From Pluralibacter gergoviae ATCC 33028 = NBRC 105706 (GTDB taxonomy: Bacteria > Pseudomonadota > Gammaproteobacteria > Enterobacterales > Enterobacteriaceae): a stretch of 49,989 nt of DNA. The notes beneath the pieces are model-generated. The model had not been told where the DNA came from and searched no databases. It saw nothing but the letters and a program-made list of their open reading frames with translations. The DNA lies in assembly GCF_001598855.1 (NCBI RefSeq), contig NZ_BCZS01000029.1, forward strand, positions 1 to 49,989, in the 5' to 3' direction. Position 1 is the first letter of the stretch. Every line of letters begins with the position of its first letter. Position numbers and translations under genes: made by a program. Shown here in pieces: positions 37,726 through 47,142 of the stretch.

Positions 37726-37788
37726 CGGGCTTAAACCCCAGTTAACCGCTGAAAATCGTCATTTTTAACAGGACAGTCACTTCGCCTG

Positions 37789-37805
37789 CACAATAGCGTA
37801 TTGTG
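37789..37805. promoter_or_regulatory. Inverted repeat in the pldB-rhtB divergent region
   Basis: CACAATAGCGTATTGTG has perfect seven-base arms around GCG. It lies 30 bases before the rhtB start, between two divergent genes, a typical operator position. I do not recognise the cognate regulator. Confidence 0.4.
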
Positions 37806-37835
37806 GCATAAAAACAGACAACCAGGGAGATTCTG

Positions 37836-38456
37836 ATGACCTTTGAGTGGTGGTTCGCCTATCTGCTGACGTCCATTATTCTCAGCCTCTCGCCGGGCTC
37901 CGGCGCGATTAATACCATGACCACCTCCATCAGCTACGGCTATCGCGGGGCGGCGGCGTCGATTGCCGGGCTGCAGACCGGACTGGCTATCCATATCGTG
38001 CTGGTGGGCGTCGGGCTGGGCACGCTGTTCTCCCGCTCGCTGCTGGCGTTTGAGGTGCTGAAGTGGGCCGGCGCCGCCTATCTTATCTGGCTGGGCATTC
38101 AGCAGTGGCGCGCCGCCGGGGCAATCGATCTCAATACGGCGGCGAAGGTGCAGCACCGCGGACACCTGTTTAAGCGGGCGGTATTTGTGAACCTCACCAA
38201 TCCGAAGAGCATCGTCTTTCTCGCCGCGCTGTTTCCGCAGTTCATCATTCCGAATCAGCCGCAGGTGATGCAGTACGCGGTGCTCGGAACGACGACCATC
38301 GTGGTGGATATCATCGTAATGATCGGCTATGCCACCCTGGCGCAGCGCATAGCCGGATGGATCAAAGGCCCGCGCCAGATGAAGGCTCTGAACAAGACGT
38401 TTGGATCGCTGTTTATGCTGGTGGGCGCGCTGCTGGCATCGGCGCGCCACGCCTGA
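37836..38456 (+). CDS. rhtB: RhtB, homoserine/homoserine lactone exporter
   Basis: The 206-residue LysE-family exporter has six predicted membrane helices and the family start [14 protein letters not shown]. coli RhtB pumps out homoserine and its lactone. AGGGAG precedes the ATG. The gene converges on its paralogue rhtC, and the two stop codons touch (TGATCA, 38454-38459). Confidence 0.96.
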   Translation: MTFEWWFAYLLTSIILSLSPGSGAINTMTTSISYGYRGAAASIAGLQTGLAIHIVLVGVGLGTLFSRSLLAFEVLKWAGAAYLIWLGIQQWRAAGAIDLNTAAKVQHRGHLFKRAVFVNLTNPKSIVFLAALFPQFIIPNQPQVMQYAVLGTTTIVVDIIVMIGYATLAQRIAGWIKGPRQMKALNKTFGSLFMLVGALLASARHA

Positions 38457-39077
38457 TCAGCGGGAGATAATCAGGTGGATGCCGAAGCCGGCAAACAGGG
38501 TGCCGGCCACGCCGTCGATCCACTTCGCCGCCCGCTGATAGCCGCTGCGCATCGCGGGTAGCGCAAACAGGCTCGCCACGACGGTAAACCAGGCGAGGGT
38601 TTCGATGACGATCAGCAGGAAGATGCCCCAGCGCGCGCCGCTGCCGACGCTATCGCCGACAAACAGCGAGAACACTGAGCCGAAGTAAATAATCGCCTTT
38701 GGATTGGCGAGATTGGTCAGCAGGCCTTTGAGAAAGCTTTTGCCGCTCTGCGCCAGCTCCACCTGCGGCGCCGCGGCCGTGGTTTCGCGCTTCTTCAGCG
38801 CCCCGCGCAGCATCTGATAGCCCATCCAGCACAGGTACAGGCCGCCGCCGACCATGATGATGTTGTGCAGCCAGGCCATTTTCTCGATGATCAGGTGCAG
38901 GCCCAGCAGGGCAACGCCCGCCCAGACCATCACCCCGCAGGTGATCCCCAGCACGCCCATCATCGCCTCTTTGCGCGAGCGGCTAACGGCGGTTTGCGAT
39001 ACGAAGAAGAAATCCGGGCCGGGGCTGACCAGCGCAATCAGGTGCACGGCGGCCACGGTGAGAAACAGCATCAGCAT
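38457..39077 (-). CDS. rhtC: RhtC, threonine exporter
   Basis: The 206-residue LysE-family carrier shows SPGPDFFFVSQTAVSRSRK near the N terminus and six predicted helices. E. coli RhtC exports threonine. It is downstream of recQ by 61 bases on the same strand and abuts rhtB tail to tail. The two paralogues are clearly related but diverged, consistent with an old duplication shared across the family. Confidence 0.96.
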   Translation of the reverse strand: MLMLFLTVAAVHLIALVSPGPDFFFVSQTAVSRSRKEAMMGVLGITCGVMVWAGVALLGLHLIIEKMAWLHNIIMVGGGLYLCWMGYQMLRGALKKRETTAAAPQVELAQSGKSFLKGLLTNLANPKAIIYFGSVFSLFVGDSVGSGARWGIFLLIVIETLAWFTVVASLFALPAMRSGYQRAAKWIDGVAGTLFAGFGIHLIISR

Positions 39078-39138
39078 AGGAGACTCGCAGGAAAAGAGTT
39101 CAGTAAGCCATCATCCTGGCACTTTTTTGCCGGGCTGA

Positions 39139-40974
39139 CTACTCCTCGTCGTCGCCGTCCGCGTGGGCGCGGATCAGCGCCAGAAATTCCTGGCCGAAGC
39201 GCTCCAGCTTGCGCACGCCTACACCGTTGACGCTGAGCATCTCGCCGGGGCTGGTGGGGATCTGCTCGGCCATCTCAATCAGCGTCGCGTCATTGAACAC
39301 CACGTAGGGCGGAATGTTCTCTTCATCGGCAATGGCTTTACGCAGCTTGCGCAGCTTGGCGAACAGCCGGCGGTCATAGTTGCCGCCGTAGGATTTCTGG
39401 CTGACTCTGGGCTTGAGGGCCTGCACGCGCGGCACCGCCAGCTGCAGGGGCACCTCGCCGCGCAGCACCGGCCGTGCGGCTTCGGTAAGCTGCAGCGCGG
39501 AGTGGCGGGCGATGTTCTGGGTGGCGAAGCCGAGGTGGATCAGTTGGCGAATCACGCTAACCCAGTGTTCGTGGCTCCGATCGCGGCCAATACCGTATAC
39601 CGGCAGCTTGTCGTGGCCCATCTCGCGGATGCGCTGGTTGTTGGCGCCGCGCAGGACCTCCACCACGTAGCCCATGCCGAAGCGCTGGTTAACGCGGTAG
39701 ATGGTGGAGAGCGCCTTGCGGGCCTCCTCCAGTGCATCGTACTGCCGCGGCGGATCGAGGCAGATATCGCAGTTGCCGCAGGGGGCCTGGCGCCCCTCGC
39801 CGAAATAGTTCAGCAGCACGAGGCGGCGGCAGGTCTGCGCCTCGGCAAAGGCGCCCATCGCGTTAAGCTTGTGGCGCTCGATATCCTGCAGCTGGCCCGG
39901 CGGCTTCTCCTCCAGGCAGCGCCGCAGCCACGCCATATCCGCCGGATCGTAAAACAGCATCGCCTCAGCGGGCAGGCCGTCGCGCCCGGCGCGGCCGGTC
40001 TCCTGATAGTAGGATTCGATATTGCGCGGGATGTCGAAGTGCACCACGAAGCGCACGTTGGGCTTGTTGATGCCCATGCCGAAGGCCACCGTGGCCACCA
40101 CGATCTGCAGATCGTCGCGCTGGAATTTTTCCTGCACTTCGGCGCGGACGCTGTTCTCCAGCCCGGCGTGATAGGCGCCGGCGCTGATGCCCCGGCTCTG
40201 CAGGCGGGCGGCGGTGTCCTCCACCTTCGAGCGGCTGTTGCAGTAGATGATGCCGGATTTGCCGCGCTGGTCCTGCACGTAGCGCATCAGCTGGTCGAGC
40301 GGCTTGAACTTTTCCATCAGCATGTAGCGGATATTGGGCCGGTCGAAGCTGCTTATCTGGATCAGCGGATCGTGCAGGCCGAGCAGGCGCACGATGTCGC
40401 TGCGGGTCGCGTCATCGGCGGTGGCGGTCAGCGCCATAAACGGCACGGCGGGGAAGCGCTGGCGCAGCTGGCCGAGGGCGGCATATTCCGGGCGGAAATC
40501 GTGGCCCCACTGGGAGATACAGTGCGCCTCGTCCACCGCCACCATCGCCGGATTCCAGTGGCTGAGGTTGTCGAGGAAGTTATCGAGCATCAGGCGCTCG
40601 GGCGCGATGTAGAGCAGGCGCACTTTGCCGGTACGGCAGCCCGCCATCACCTCCTGCTGCTGCTCCCGGCTCTGGGTCGAGTTGAGGCAGGCCGCCGCCA
40701 CGCCGTTGGCGAGCAGCTGGTCGACCTGGTCCTTCATCAGCGAAATCAGCGGTGAAACGACCACCGTCAGGCCGTCCATCACCAGCGCGGGGATCTGGTA
40801 GCACAGCGACTTGCCGCCGCCGGTGGGCATTACCACCAGGCAATCGCGGCCCTCCAGCACGGTCTCGATGATCGTTTCCTGACCGGGGCGGAACTGCTGG
40901 TAGCCGAACGTTTCCTGCAACACCTGCTTTGCCAGCGATACCTGATTCATTACTTCCGCCTGCGCCACGTTCAC
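39139..40974 (-). CDS. recQ: RecQ, ATP-dependent 3'-5' DNA helicase
   Basis: The 611-residue helicase (E. coli 609) has Walker [14 protein letters not shown] (near residue 50), the DEAH box [17 protein letters not shown], motif [12 protein letters not shown], four zinc-binding cysteines (the first in QTCRRL, three in CGNCDIC), a winged-helix RQC domain and a C-terminal HRDC domain (about 535-605). It acts in RecF-pathway recombination and replication-fork repair. It lies downstream of the pldA terminator. Confidence 0.97.
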   Translation of the reverse strand: MNVAQAEVMNQVSLAKQVLQETFGYQQFRPGQETIIETVLEGRDCLVVMPTGGGKSLCYQIPALVMDGLTVVVSPLISLMKDQVDQLLANGVAAACLNSTQSREQQQEVMAGCRTGKVRLLYIAPERLMLDNFLDNLSHWNPAMVAVDEAHCISQWGHDFRPEYAALGQLRQRFPAVPFMALTATADDATRSDIVRLLGLHDPLIQISSFDRPNIRYMLMEKFKPLDQLMRYVQDQRGKSGIIYCNSRSKVEDTAARLQSRGISAGAYHAGLENSVRAEVQEKFQRDDLQIVVATVAFGMGINKPNVRFVVHFDIPRNIESYYQETGRAGRDGLPAEAMLFYDPADMAWLRRCLEEKPPGQLQDIERHKLNAMGAFAEAQTCRRLVLLNYFGEGRQAPCGNCDICLDPPRQYDALEEARKALSTIYRVNQRFGMGYVVEVLRGANNQRIREMGHDKLPVYGIGRDRSHEHWVSVIRQLIHLGFATQNIARHSALQLTEAARPVLRGEVPLQLAVPRVQALKPRVSQKSYGGNYDRRLFAKLRKLRKAIADEENIPPYVVFNDATLIEMAEQIPTSPGEMLSVNGVGVRKLERFGQEFLALIRAHADGDDEE

Positions 40975-40986
40975 CCCTGCTGTAAA

Positions 40987-41014
40987 TAAAAACAGGCGCT
41001 ATTTTCAGCGCCTG
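40987..41014 (-). terminator. Rho-independent terminator of pldA
   Basis: CAGGCGCT (40993-41000) pairs with AGCGCCTG (41007-41014), with a six-base loop. The minus-strand RNA continues with TTTTTATTT. It separates pldA from recQ. Confidence 0.9.
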
Positions 41015-41081
41015 AGAGCAAGAGTGCAATGTTTTCGGCAAATTCATTTGCCGGTTGTCGAGCGCGCTTCCAGAAAACCTG

Positions 41082-41951
41082 TCAGAACAGATCGTTAAGC
41101 ATCACGCCCATGCCGACGCGGGTCTGGTTGAAATCGTAATCGATCAGCGACTCGCCGTAACCGCTATAGACCTGGGTGTAGAAGCGCACGTGTTTGGTGA
41201 TCGGATAGCTCACGCCAAGCTCCGCGCCGCCGTAGCCGGTGTTCCAGTTGTACTGGCCTTTAGCACTGAGCACCGCTTCACCCAGCTGATAACCAATTTT
41301 CAGCTGATAGTAGCCCATATACTTGGTGATGTTCTTGTTATCACTGGTGTCGCCGATGACGTACCATGGCTTCACCTCCACCAGCCAGTTGCCGTTCTGC
41401 GCCATCAGGCGGGAATAGAGGCGGTTCCAGCTGCGGGAGGTCGGGTCAGAGCGGCCGTTGGACTGGTGGTTGTAGCCAAACTCGGCGTCGCGCAGGGTCC
41501 AGTCGCCGACGCTGTAGTCGGTGGCAAAGCCGAGGAACAGCTGCGGCTCGTAGTTAGTTTCGCGAAACGGCGCCGACTCGCCGGTGTTTGACAGCTGCCA
41601 CCAGGATCGCTGCGTATAGGAGGCCCCGAGCAGCGAGTTGTCGCCCAGAATGCCGCGCCACAGCGGGAAGGCCAGACTCAGCTGGAATTTGACCTCATCC
41701 TTATTGGCATTATCAGACCAGTTGTAGCTCTCAATGGCCTTTTTATTCAGATCGCTGGTGTAGGTATAGAGTAAATAGTTGCTCTCATAAGGGTAGAGCG
41801 TAAAGGGGTTATCATGCTCCTGCAGCATGTTGGCGATGATGCTGCCGCGCACGGCCGGGGTATCATGCACCTTGTCTATTGTCGCTTCCTGCGCGCAGGC
41901 AAAAAAAGGCAGCGCGGCGGCAGCCAGTAACCAACCCGGACCGGTTCGCAT
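41082..41951 (-). CDS. pldA: PldA, outer membrane phospholipase A (OMPLA)
   Basis: The start at ATG 41951 gives 289 residues, as in E. coli, with CAGGAGAA eight bases upstream; an in-frame TTG at 41972 lies upstream of that ribosome site and is rejected. Signal peptide cleavage is likely after FFACA (residue 20). The mature protein is a 12-strand barrel that hydrolyses phospholipids flipped into the outer leaflet, active as a calcium-bound dimer. Catalytic His and Ser appear in YNHQSNGRSD and the Asn in SRSWNRLYSR. Confidence 0.95.
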   Translation of the reverse strand: MRTGPGWLLAAAALPFFACAQEATIDKVHDTPAVRGSIIANMLQEHDNPFTLYPYESNYLLYTYTSDLNKKAIESYNWSDNANKDEVKFQLSLAFPLWRGILGDNSLLGASYTQRSWWQLSNTGESAPFRETNYEPQLFLGFATDYSVGDWTLRDAEFGYNHQSNGRSDPTSRSWNRLYSRLMAQNGNWLVEVKPWYVIGDTSDNKNITKYMGYYQLKIGYQLGEAVLSAKGQYNWNTGYGGAELGVSYPITKHVRFYTQVYSGYGESLIDYDFNQTRVGMGVMLNDLF

Positions 41952-42111
41952 CAATGGTGTTCTCCTGAACAAAAAAGTTTCAAATAATTAATTTTCTCGC
42001 TGGCATTTTACATAATCGGATAACAATTACGCAGTTAACCTTTCTGAAAAGTAGAAATGAACACTTCATCGGCATAAAATCAACATTTTATTAACCACCC
42101 GGATGTGTGCG

Positions 42112-42579
42112 ATGTCTAAAGAGTTAACCGCTGAGGAAGCCCTGAAGCTGGTCGGCGAGATTTTTGTCTACCATATGCCGTTCAATCGCGCGCTGGGCCT
42201 GGAGCTTGAACGCTACGAAAAAGCCTTTGCCCAGCTCAGTTTCAATAACCAGCCAATGATGGTCGGCAACTGGGCACAGAGCATTCTCCACGGCGGGGTG
42301 ATCGCCTCTGCGCTGGACGTTGCCGCCGGGCTGGTCTGCGTCGGCAGCACGCTGACCCGCCACGACACCATTAACGAAGATGAACTGCGCCAGCGTCTGT
42401 CGCGCATGGGCACCATTGACCTGCGGGTGGACTATCTGCGTCCGGGGCGCGGCAACCGCTTTACCTGCTCCAGCAGCCTGCTGCGGGCGGGCAATAAAGT
42501 GGCGGTCGCCAGGGTTGAGCTGCACAACGAAGAACAGGTCTATATCGCCAGCGCAACCGCTACCTACATGGTGGGTTGA
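42112..42579 (+). CDS. yigI: YigI, medium/long-chain acyl-CoA thioesterase (hotdog fold)
   Basis: The chosen ATG at 42112 gives 155 residues, the E. coli length; an ATG three codons earlier is not conserved. The hotdog thioesterase core has [16 protein letters not shown] (long helix) and [12 protein letters not shown]. It hydrolyses medium- and long-chain acyl-CoA and may rid the cell of beta-oxidation dead ends. It is divergent from pldA and followed by rarD after 51 bases. Confidence 0.93.
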   Translation: MSKELTAEEALKLVGEIFVYHMPFNRALGLELERYEKAFAQLSFNNQPMMVGNWAQSILHGGVIASALDVAAGLVCVGSTLTRHDTINEDELRQRLSRMGTIDLRVDYLRPGRGNRFTCSSSLLRAGNKVAVARVELHNEEQVYIASATATYMVG

Positions 42580-42630
42580 GGCAGGCAAATCGGCTAGTAT
42601 TGACTTACTTTCAGGCAATGGATTGAAGTA

Positions 42631-43524
42631 ATGGATGCAAAACAGACGCGGCAGGGCGTGCTGCTCGCCCTCGCCGCTTATTTTATTTGGGGCATTGCGC
42701 CCGCCTATTTTAAATTTATCGATTACGTTCCGGCTGACGAAATTATTACCCACCGCATCATCTGGTCGTTCTTCTTTATGATTGTGCTGATCTCCGCCAG
42801 CCGCCAGTGGAGCGGCATCCGGCGGCTGTGCCAGACGCCGAAAAAGATCCTGCTGCTGGCGCTCACCGCGGTACTGGTCGGCGGCAACTGGCTGCTGTTT
42901 ATCTGGGCGGTCAATAACCACCATATGCTGGAGGCAAGCCTCGGCTACTTTATTAACCCGCTGGTGAATATCGTGCTGGGGATGATTTTTCTCGGCGAGC
43001 GCTTTCGCCGCATGCAGTGGCTGGCGGTCTTTCTCGCCGTCTGCGGGGTACTGGTCCAGCTCTGGACGTTCGGATCGCTGCCGATTATCGGCCTCGGACT
43101 GGCCTTCAGCTTCGCCTTTTACGGCCTGCTGCGTAAAAAAATCGCCGTCGATGCCCAGACCGGGATGCTGTTCGAAACCCTGTGGCTGCTGCCGGTAGCG
43201 GCCATCTACCTGTTCGGCATTGCCGACAGCCCGACCAGCCACTTGGGCAATAATCCCTGGTCGCTGAACCTGCTGCTGATTGCCGCGGGTGTGGTCACCA
43301 CGGTGCCGCTGCTGTGCTTCACCGGCGCGGCAACTAAGCTGCGCCTGTCAACGCTGGGCTTTTTCCAGTACATTGGCCCGACGCTGATGTTCCTGCTGGC
43401 GGTGCTGTTCTACGGCGAAGTACCCGGCCCGGATAAGATGGTCACCTTTGGCTTTATCTGGCTGGCGCTGGCGATTTTCGTTGCCGATGCGGTCTACACC
43501 GTGCGCCGCACGCCGAGGTTCTGA
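42631..43524 (+). CDS. rarD: RarD, EamA-family transporter
   Basis: The 297-residue protein (E. coli 296) has ten predicted membrane helices and the RarD signatures GVLLALAAYFIWGIAPAYFK and LGYFINPLVNIVLGM. The family name comes from an early chloramphenicol phenotype; its physiological substrate is not established. It converges on corA. Confidence 0.94.
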   Translation: MDAKQTRQGVLLALAAYFIWGIAPAYFKFIDYVPADEIITHRIIWSFFFMIVLISASRQWSGIRRLCQTPKKILLLALTAVLVGGNWLLFIWAVNNHHMLEASLGYFINPLVNIVLGMIFLGERFRRMQWLAVFLAVCGVLVQLWTFGSLPIIGLGLAFSFAFYGLLRKKIAVDAQTGMLFETLWLLPVAAIYLFGIADSPTSHLGNNPWSLNLLLIAAGVVTTVPLLCFTGAATKLRLSTLGFFQYIGPTLMFLLAVLFYGEVPGPDKMVTFGFIWLALAIFVADAVYTVRRTPRF

Positions 43525-43531
43525 AGCGTGC

Positions 43532-43562
43532 TTTGCCGCCAGGCGCTGCGCATGGCGGCAAA
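43532..43562. terminator. Bidirectional hairpin between rarD and corA
   Basis: TTTGCCGCC (43532-43540) pairs with GGCGGCAAA (43554-43562) across a 13-base loop that contains a further small stem. It fills the gap between the converging stops. Confidence 0.75.
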
Positions 43563-43568
43563 CCTTGT

Positions 43569-44519
43569 TTACAGCCAGTTCTTGCGCTTGAAGTAGAGAT
43601 ACGGCGCCAGCCCGGCGAGGATCATCACTACGATGGCCGCAGGATAGCCGAAGCTCAGGTGCAGTTCGGGCATAAACTCGAAGTTCATCCCGTAGCTGGA
43701 GGCCACCAGCGTCGGCGGCAGGAACACCACCGACACCACCGAGAAGATCTTGATGATTCGGTTCTGCTCGATGTTGATAAAGCCCATCGCCGCCTGCATC
43801 AGGAAGTTAACTTTCTGAAACAGCGATTCGTTGTGCGGCAGCAGGGATTCAATATCGCGCAGGATCTCGCGGGCCTGCTCCAGCTGGCCTACCGGCAGGC
43901 GCGCCTTGCGCACGAGGAAGTTCAGCGCGCGCTGGGTATCCATCAGACACAGGCGCACCTTCCAGCCGATATCCTCAAGCTCCGCCAGCTTTGACAGACC
44001 TTCGTCATATTCATCCCCCTGCTGACCTTCCATGATGACGCGGCTCAGGCGCTCCAGCGCGCTGTAGATGTTTTCGATCTCGTCCGCCAGCTGCTCAATT
44101 TTGGTTTCAAACAGATCCAGCAGCAGCTCGTAGGCATTGCCGTCCACCATCTCCTGGTTACGCGCGCGCATGCGGTAGAGGCGAAATGCCGGCAGTTCGC
44201 GCTCGCGCAGGGTAAACAGGCGACCTTCGCGGATGGTAAACGCCACGGTAGAGTTGCCGGCGTGATCCTCGGCGTCTTCGAAGAAGAAGAAGGAGTGAAT
44301 GTGCAGGCCGTCTTCGTCTTCGAAGAAGCGGGCCGACGCCTCGATATCTTCAAGCTCTGGCCGCGTGGCCAGGTTCTGACCCAGCTCTGTCTGTACGCGG
44401 CTACGCTCCTCATCGTCCGGCTCAACGAGATCCACCCAGACGGAGCTGGCGAGATGCTCGATGTCGTCCGACTCAAGACGCGTTAAACGATTATTTTCCA
44501 GTTGAAATGCGCTCAGCAT
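43569..44519 (-). CDS. corA: CorA, magnesium/cobalt/nickel channel
   Basis: The start at [10 protein letters not shown] (44519) gives 316 residues, identical in length to E. coli CorA; five more in-frame codons upstream are not conserved. The large cytosolic funnel precedes two C-terminal membrane helices with the selectivity signature GMN (SSYGMNFEF) and the basic C terminus FKRKNWL. The pentamer is the main constitutive Mg2+ uptake channel. It has a 233-base leader containing the corL peptide gene, which ties CorA output to Mg2+ through Rho in Salmonella. Confidence 0.97.
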   Translation of the reverse strand: MLSAFQLENNRLTRLESDDIEHLASSVWVDLVEPDDEERSRVQTELGQNLATRPELEDIEASARFFEDEDGLHIHSFFFFEDAEDHAGNSTVAFTIREGRLFTLRERELPAFRLYRMRARNQEMVDGNAYELLLDLFETKIEQLADEIENIYSALERLSRVIMEGQQGDEYDEGLSKLAELEDIGWKVRLCLMDTQRALNFLVRKARLPVGQLEQAREILRDIESLLPHNESLFQKVNFLMQAAMGFINIEQNRIIKIFSVVSVVFLPPTLVASSYGMNFEFMPELHLSFGYPAAIVVMILAGLAPYLYFKRKNWL

Positions 44520-44669
44520 GACCGGGACTCCCAATGCAAAAATTTATTGGACAGTACGTTGGGCACACAGAAACAAATGGTGTTTCAGACCATTAAGCCT
44601 GACTCAGAAGCGACGGGGATAGAACGGGTCGCTGACAACCTCTAAGGCCATCAGCGGAAGGTGATAGCC

Positions 44670-44726
44670 TTAGGAGTTGTTCCTGGATTGCAGGAAGTTG
44701 AGCCAGCATCTACTGGGTGTGTCCAA
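44670..44726 (-). CDS. corL: CorL, leader peptide in the corA mRNA leader
   Basis: An 18-codon frame starts at TTG (44724-44726) with AAGAGGA seven bases upstream and ends in TAA. It encodes MDTPSRCWLNFLQSRNNS. It lies 26 bases after the predicted corA transcription start and well before corA. In Salmonella a short corL frame in this position controls Rho-dependent termination in the corA leader according to Mg2+. Position, ribosome site and size fit; function here is by analogy. Confidence 0.78.
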   Translation of the reverse strand: MDTPSRCWLNFLQSRNNS

Positions 44727-44758
44727 GGTATCAGTCCTCTTAGCGTAATCGTGCGCGC

Positions 44759-44787
44759 ATGTTACGCCAGCCTAAATGCAGCGTCAA
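44759..44787 (-). promoter_or_regulatory. corA promoter
   Basis: On the minus strand TTGACG (44782-44787), exactly 17 bases, TAACAT (44759-44764). The start should be near 44752. The gap 44520-44874 is filled by this promoter, the corA leader with corL, and an A+T-rich palindrome (AAAAATA-TTA-TATTTTT, 44851-44867) just after the uvrD stop. Confidence 0.85.
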
Positions 44788-44874
44788 CACGCAGCGAAGC
44801 GCCAGTGGATATTTCTTGTCCTCTGGCCTTTAATACTAGCAGGTTATTGCAAAAATATTATATTTTTCTGTCGG

Positions 44875-47037
44875 TTATGCGATTTCGAGCCGCGCATAGG
44901 CGGCCACCAGCCATTTGATGCCCTGCCCCTGAAACGCCACCTGCAGGCGGCTGTGCTCGCCGCTGCCCTCCAGGTTGACGATAGTGCCTTCGCCAAATTT
45001 CGGGTGGCGCACACGCTGACCGAGCTTGTAGCCGGTGTCGTTTTCCGCCACCGGGGTCCCCATCCGCTGATGGTTTACCGGGCGGCTGACGGTGGCGCGC
45101 AGGCGCACCTCTTCGACGCAGGCCTCCGGCAGCTCGCCGATAAAGCGCGACGGACGGTGGTAGACCTCTTTACCGTACAGGCGGCGAGTCTCGGCGTAGG
45201 TCAGGGTCAGCTTCTGCATCGCGCGGGTGACGCCGACGTAGGCCAGGCGGCGCTCCTCCTCCAGGCGGCCGCCTTCATCCAGCGACATCTGGCTCGGGAA
45301 CATGCCCTCTTCGACGCCGACGATAAATACCTGCGGAAACTCCAGCCCCTTCGCCGAGTGCAGGGTCATCAGCTGCACCGCATCCTGCCAGGTATCCGCC
45401 TGGCCTTCGCCCGCCTCCAGCGCGGCGTGGGAGAGGAACGCCTGCAGCGGCATCAGGTCTTCATCTTCTTCGTTGTAGCTGAACTGGCGGGTGGCCGTGA
45501 CCAGCTCCTCTAAGTTCTCAATGCGGGTCTGGCCCTTCTCGCCCTTCTCCTGCTCGTACATCGCCCGCAGACCGGAGTCGTTAATCACCCGGTCGGTCTG
45601 GACGTGCAGCGGCATCTCGGCGGTCTCCTGCGCCAGAGCCTCAATCAGCTCCATAAAGCGCTGCAGCGCGCCCGCGGCGCGGCCGGCCAGCACTTTATCT
45701 TTCAGCAGCGCCCGGCACGCCTGCCACAGCGTCAGCTGACGGTCGCGGGAGGTCTGGCGCACCACGTCGAGAGTGCGGTCGCCGATACCGCGGGTCGGCG
45801 TATTGACGACGCGCTCAAAGGCAGCGTCGTCATTGCGGTTGGCGATCAGCCGCAGGTAGGAGAGCGCGTCTTTAATTTCCTGGCGCTCGAAGAAGCGCAT
45901 CCCGCCGTAGATGCGGTAGGGCATGCTGGCCTGCAGCAGCGCCTCTTCCAGCACGCGGGACTGGGCGTTGCTGCGGTAAAGAATGGCGCACTGCTCCAGC
46001 GCCCCGCCGTTGTCCTGCCAGGTCTTGATGCGGTTAACCACGAAGCGGGCCTCATCAAGATCGTTAAAGGCGCAGTAGAGAGAGATAGGCTCCCCGTCGG
46101 CGCCGTCGGTCCACAGCTTTTTACCCAGACGGCCGCTGTTGTTTTCGATCAGGGCGTTGGCGGCGCTGAGGATATTGCTGGTCGAGCGGTAGTTCTGCTC
46201 CAGGCGAATAGTCTGCGCGCCGGGGAAATCCTTGAGGAAGCGCTGAATGTTTTCAACCTGCGCGCCGCGCCAGCCGTAAATGGACTGGTCGTCGTCGCCG
46301 ACAATCATTACCTTACCGGTATCGCCCGCCAGCAGGCGGATCCAGGCGTACTGGATGTTGTTAGTATCCTGGAACTCGTCCACCAGAATGTTGGTAAAGC
46401 GCTCGCGGTAGTGCTGCAGGATGTGCGGCTTGTTGAGCCACAGTTCGTGGGCGCGCAGCAGCAGCTCGGCAAAGTCTACCAGGCCCGCGTGGTCGCAGGC
46501 CTCCTGGTAGGCCTGATACACATTCTGCCAGGTCTGCTCCACCGGGTTGCCGTAGCTCTGCACCTGGTGGGGGCGAATGCCTTCGTCCTTCTGGCCGTTG
46601 ATGTACCACATTGCCTGGCGCGGCGGCCACTGCTTCTCGTCGAGGTTCATCGCTTTGATCAGGCGCTTGAGCAGCCGCATCTGATCTTCGCTGTCGAGGA
46701 TCTGAAAATCCTGCGGCAGGTTAGCATCGAGGTGGTGGGCGCGCAGCAGGCGGTGCGCCAGCCCGTGGAAGGTGCCGACCCACATCCCGCCCTGGGTGGT
46801 GCCCATCAGCTGACCGATGCGGTGGCGCATCTCCGCCGCCGCTTTGTTGGTGAAGGTCACCGCCATAATCGAGTACGGCGAGCAGTTCTCCACCGTCATC
46901 AGCCACGCGATGCGGTGTACCAGCACGCGCGTCTTGCCGCTTCCCGCCCCGGCCAGCACCAGCATATTGGTACGATCCGCCGCCACGGCTTCGCGCTGTT
47001 TGTCATTAAGGCTGTCGAGAAGGTAAGAAACGTCCAT
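44875..47037 (-). CDS. uvrD: UvrD, DNA helicase II
   Basis: The start at MDVSYLLDSLNDKQ (47037) gives 720 residues, the E. coli length; the frame is open 22 codons further but that region is the leader. It is an SF1A 3'-5' helicase used in nucleotide excision and mismatch repair and in removing stalled polymerase. Walker A AGAGSGKT, VDEFQDTN, DDDQSIYGWRGA, QNYRSTSNIL and VGVTRA are intact, and the C-terminal polymerase-binding Tudor-like domain is present. It is SOS-inducible through a LexA box upstream. Confidence 0.98.
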   Translation of the reverse strand: MDVSYLLDSLNDKQREAVAADRTNMLVLAGAGSGKTRVLVHRIAWLMTVENCSPYSIMAVTFTNKAAAEMRHRIGQLMGTTQGGMWVGTFHGLAHRLLRAHHLDANLPQDFQILDSEDQMRLLKRLIKAMNLDEKQWPPRQAMWYINGQKDEGIRPHQVQSYGNPVEQTWQNVYQAYQEACDHAGLVDFAELLLRAHELWLNKPHILQHYRERFTNILVDEFQDTNNIQYAWIRLLAGDTGKVMIVGDDDQSIYGWRGAQVENIQRFLKDFPGAQTIRLEQNYRSTSNILSAANALIENNSGRLGKKLWTDGADGEPISLYCAFNDLDEARFVVNRIKTWQDNGGALEQCAILYRSNAQSRVLEEALLQASMPYRIYGGMRFFERQEIKDALSYLRLIANRNDDAAFERVVNTPTRGIGDRTLDVVRQTSRDRQLTLWQACRALLKDKVLAGRAAGALQRFMELIEALAQETAEMPLHVQTDRVINDSGLRAMYEQEKGEKGQTRIENLEELVTATRQFSYNEEDEDLMPLQAFLSHAALEAGEGQADTWQDAVQLMTLHSAKGLEFPQVFIVGVEEGMFPSQMSLDEGGRLEEERRLAYVGVTRAMQKLTLTYAETRRLYGKEVYHRPSRFIGELPEACVEEVRLRATVSRPVNHQRMGTPVAENDTGYKLGQRVRHPKFGEGTIVNLEGSGEHSRLQVAFQGQGIKWLVAAYARLEIA

Positions 47038-47043
47038 GGGCAC

Positions 47044-47081
47044 CGCCGGGTAGTAAGCAGCCCGCCGGGCGTTATCCGGCG
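47044..47081 (-). repeat. REP-like hairpin in the uvrD leader
   Basis: CGCCGG (47044-47049) pairs with CCGGCG (47076-47081) around an inner GCCC-GCC-GGGC stem (47060-47070). Composition and the GCGTTATCCGGCG end recall REP elements. It ends seven bases from the uvrD ATG, and one arm includes the only G-rich ribosome-site candidate (GGCGG). Confidence 0.5.
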
Positions 47082-47085
47082 AACA

Positions 47086-47142
47086 TACTGGAAATTTATA
47101 CAATACTGCTGGTGATTATATCAGCGCAGTGAGGGATGCCAA
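47086..47142 (-). promoter_or_regulatory. uvrD promoter and LexA operator
   Basis: On the minus strand TTGGCA (47137-47142), 16 bases, TATAAT (47115-47120) starts inside the end of yigB, with RNA from about 47108. The 20-mer at 47086-47105 matches the LexA consensus at 16 positions, with the core TTGTATAAATTTCCAG (the first half-site is TTG instead of CTG). LexA bound at about +3 to +22 would block elongation or clearance. Confidence 0.83.

Noticed and set aside
39163-40755. A 530-codon open frame antisense to recQ (and a similar 503-codon frame antisense to uvrD at 45604-47115)
   Set aside because: Both are complementary-strand shadows of highly conserved genes with no domain content or initiation signals.
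41952-41972. Upstream TTG start for pldA (seven extra codons)
   Set aside because: The good ribosome site lies within those codons and points to the ATG at 41951, which also gives the conserved 289-residue length and a normal signal peptide.
44851-44867. AAAAATA-TTA-TATTTTT as a terminator for uvrD
   Set aside because: The stem is only A-T pairs and would be too weak for intrinsic termination; it is better seen as A+T-rich spacer or a DNA-bending site.
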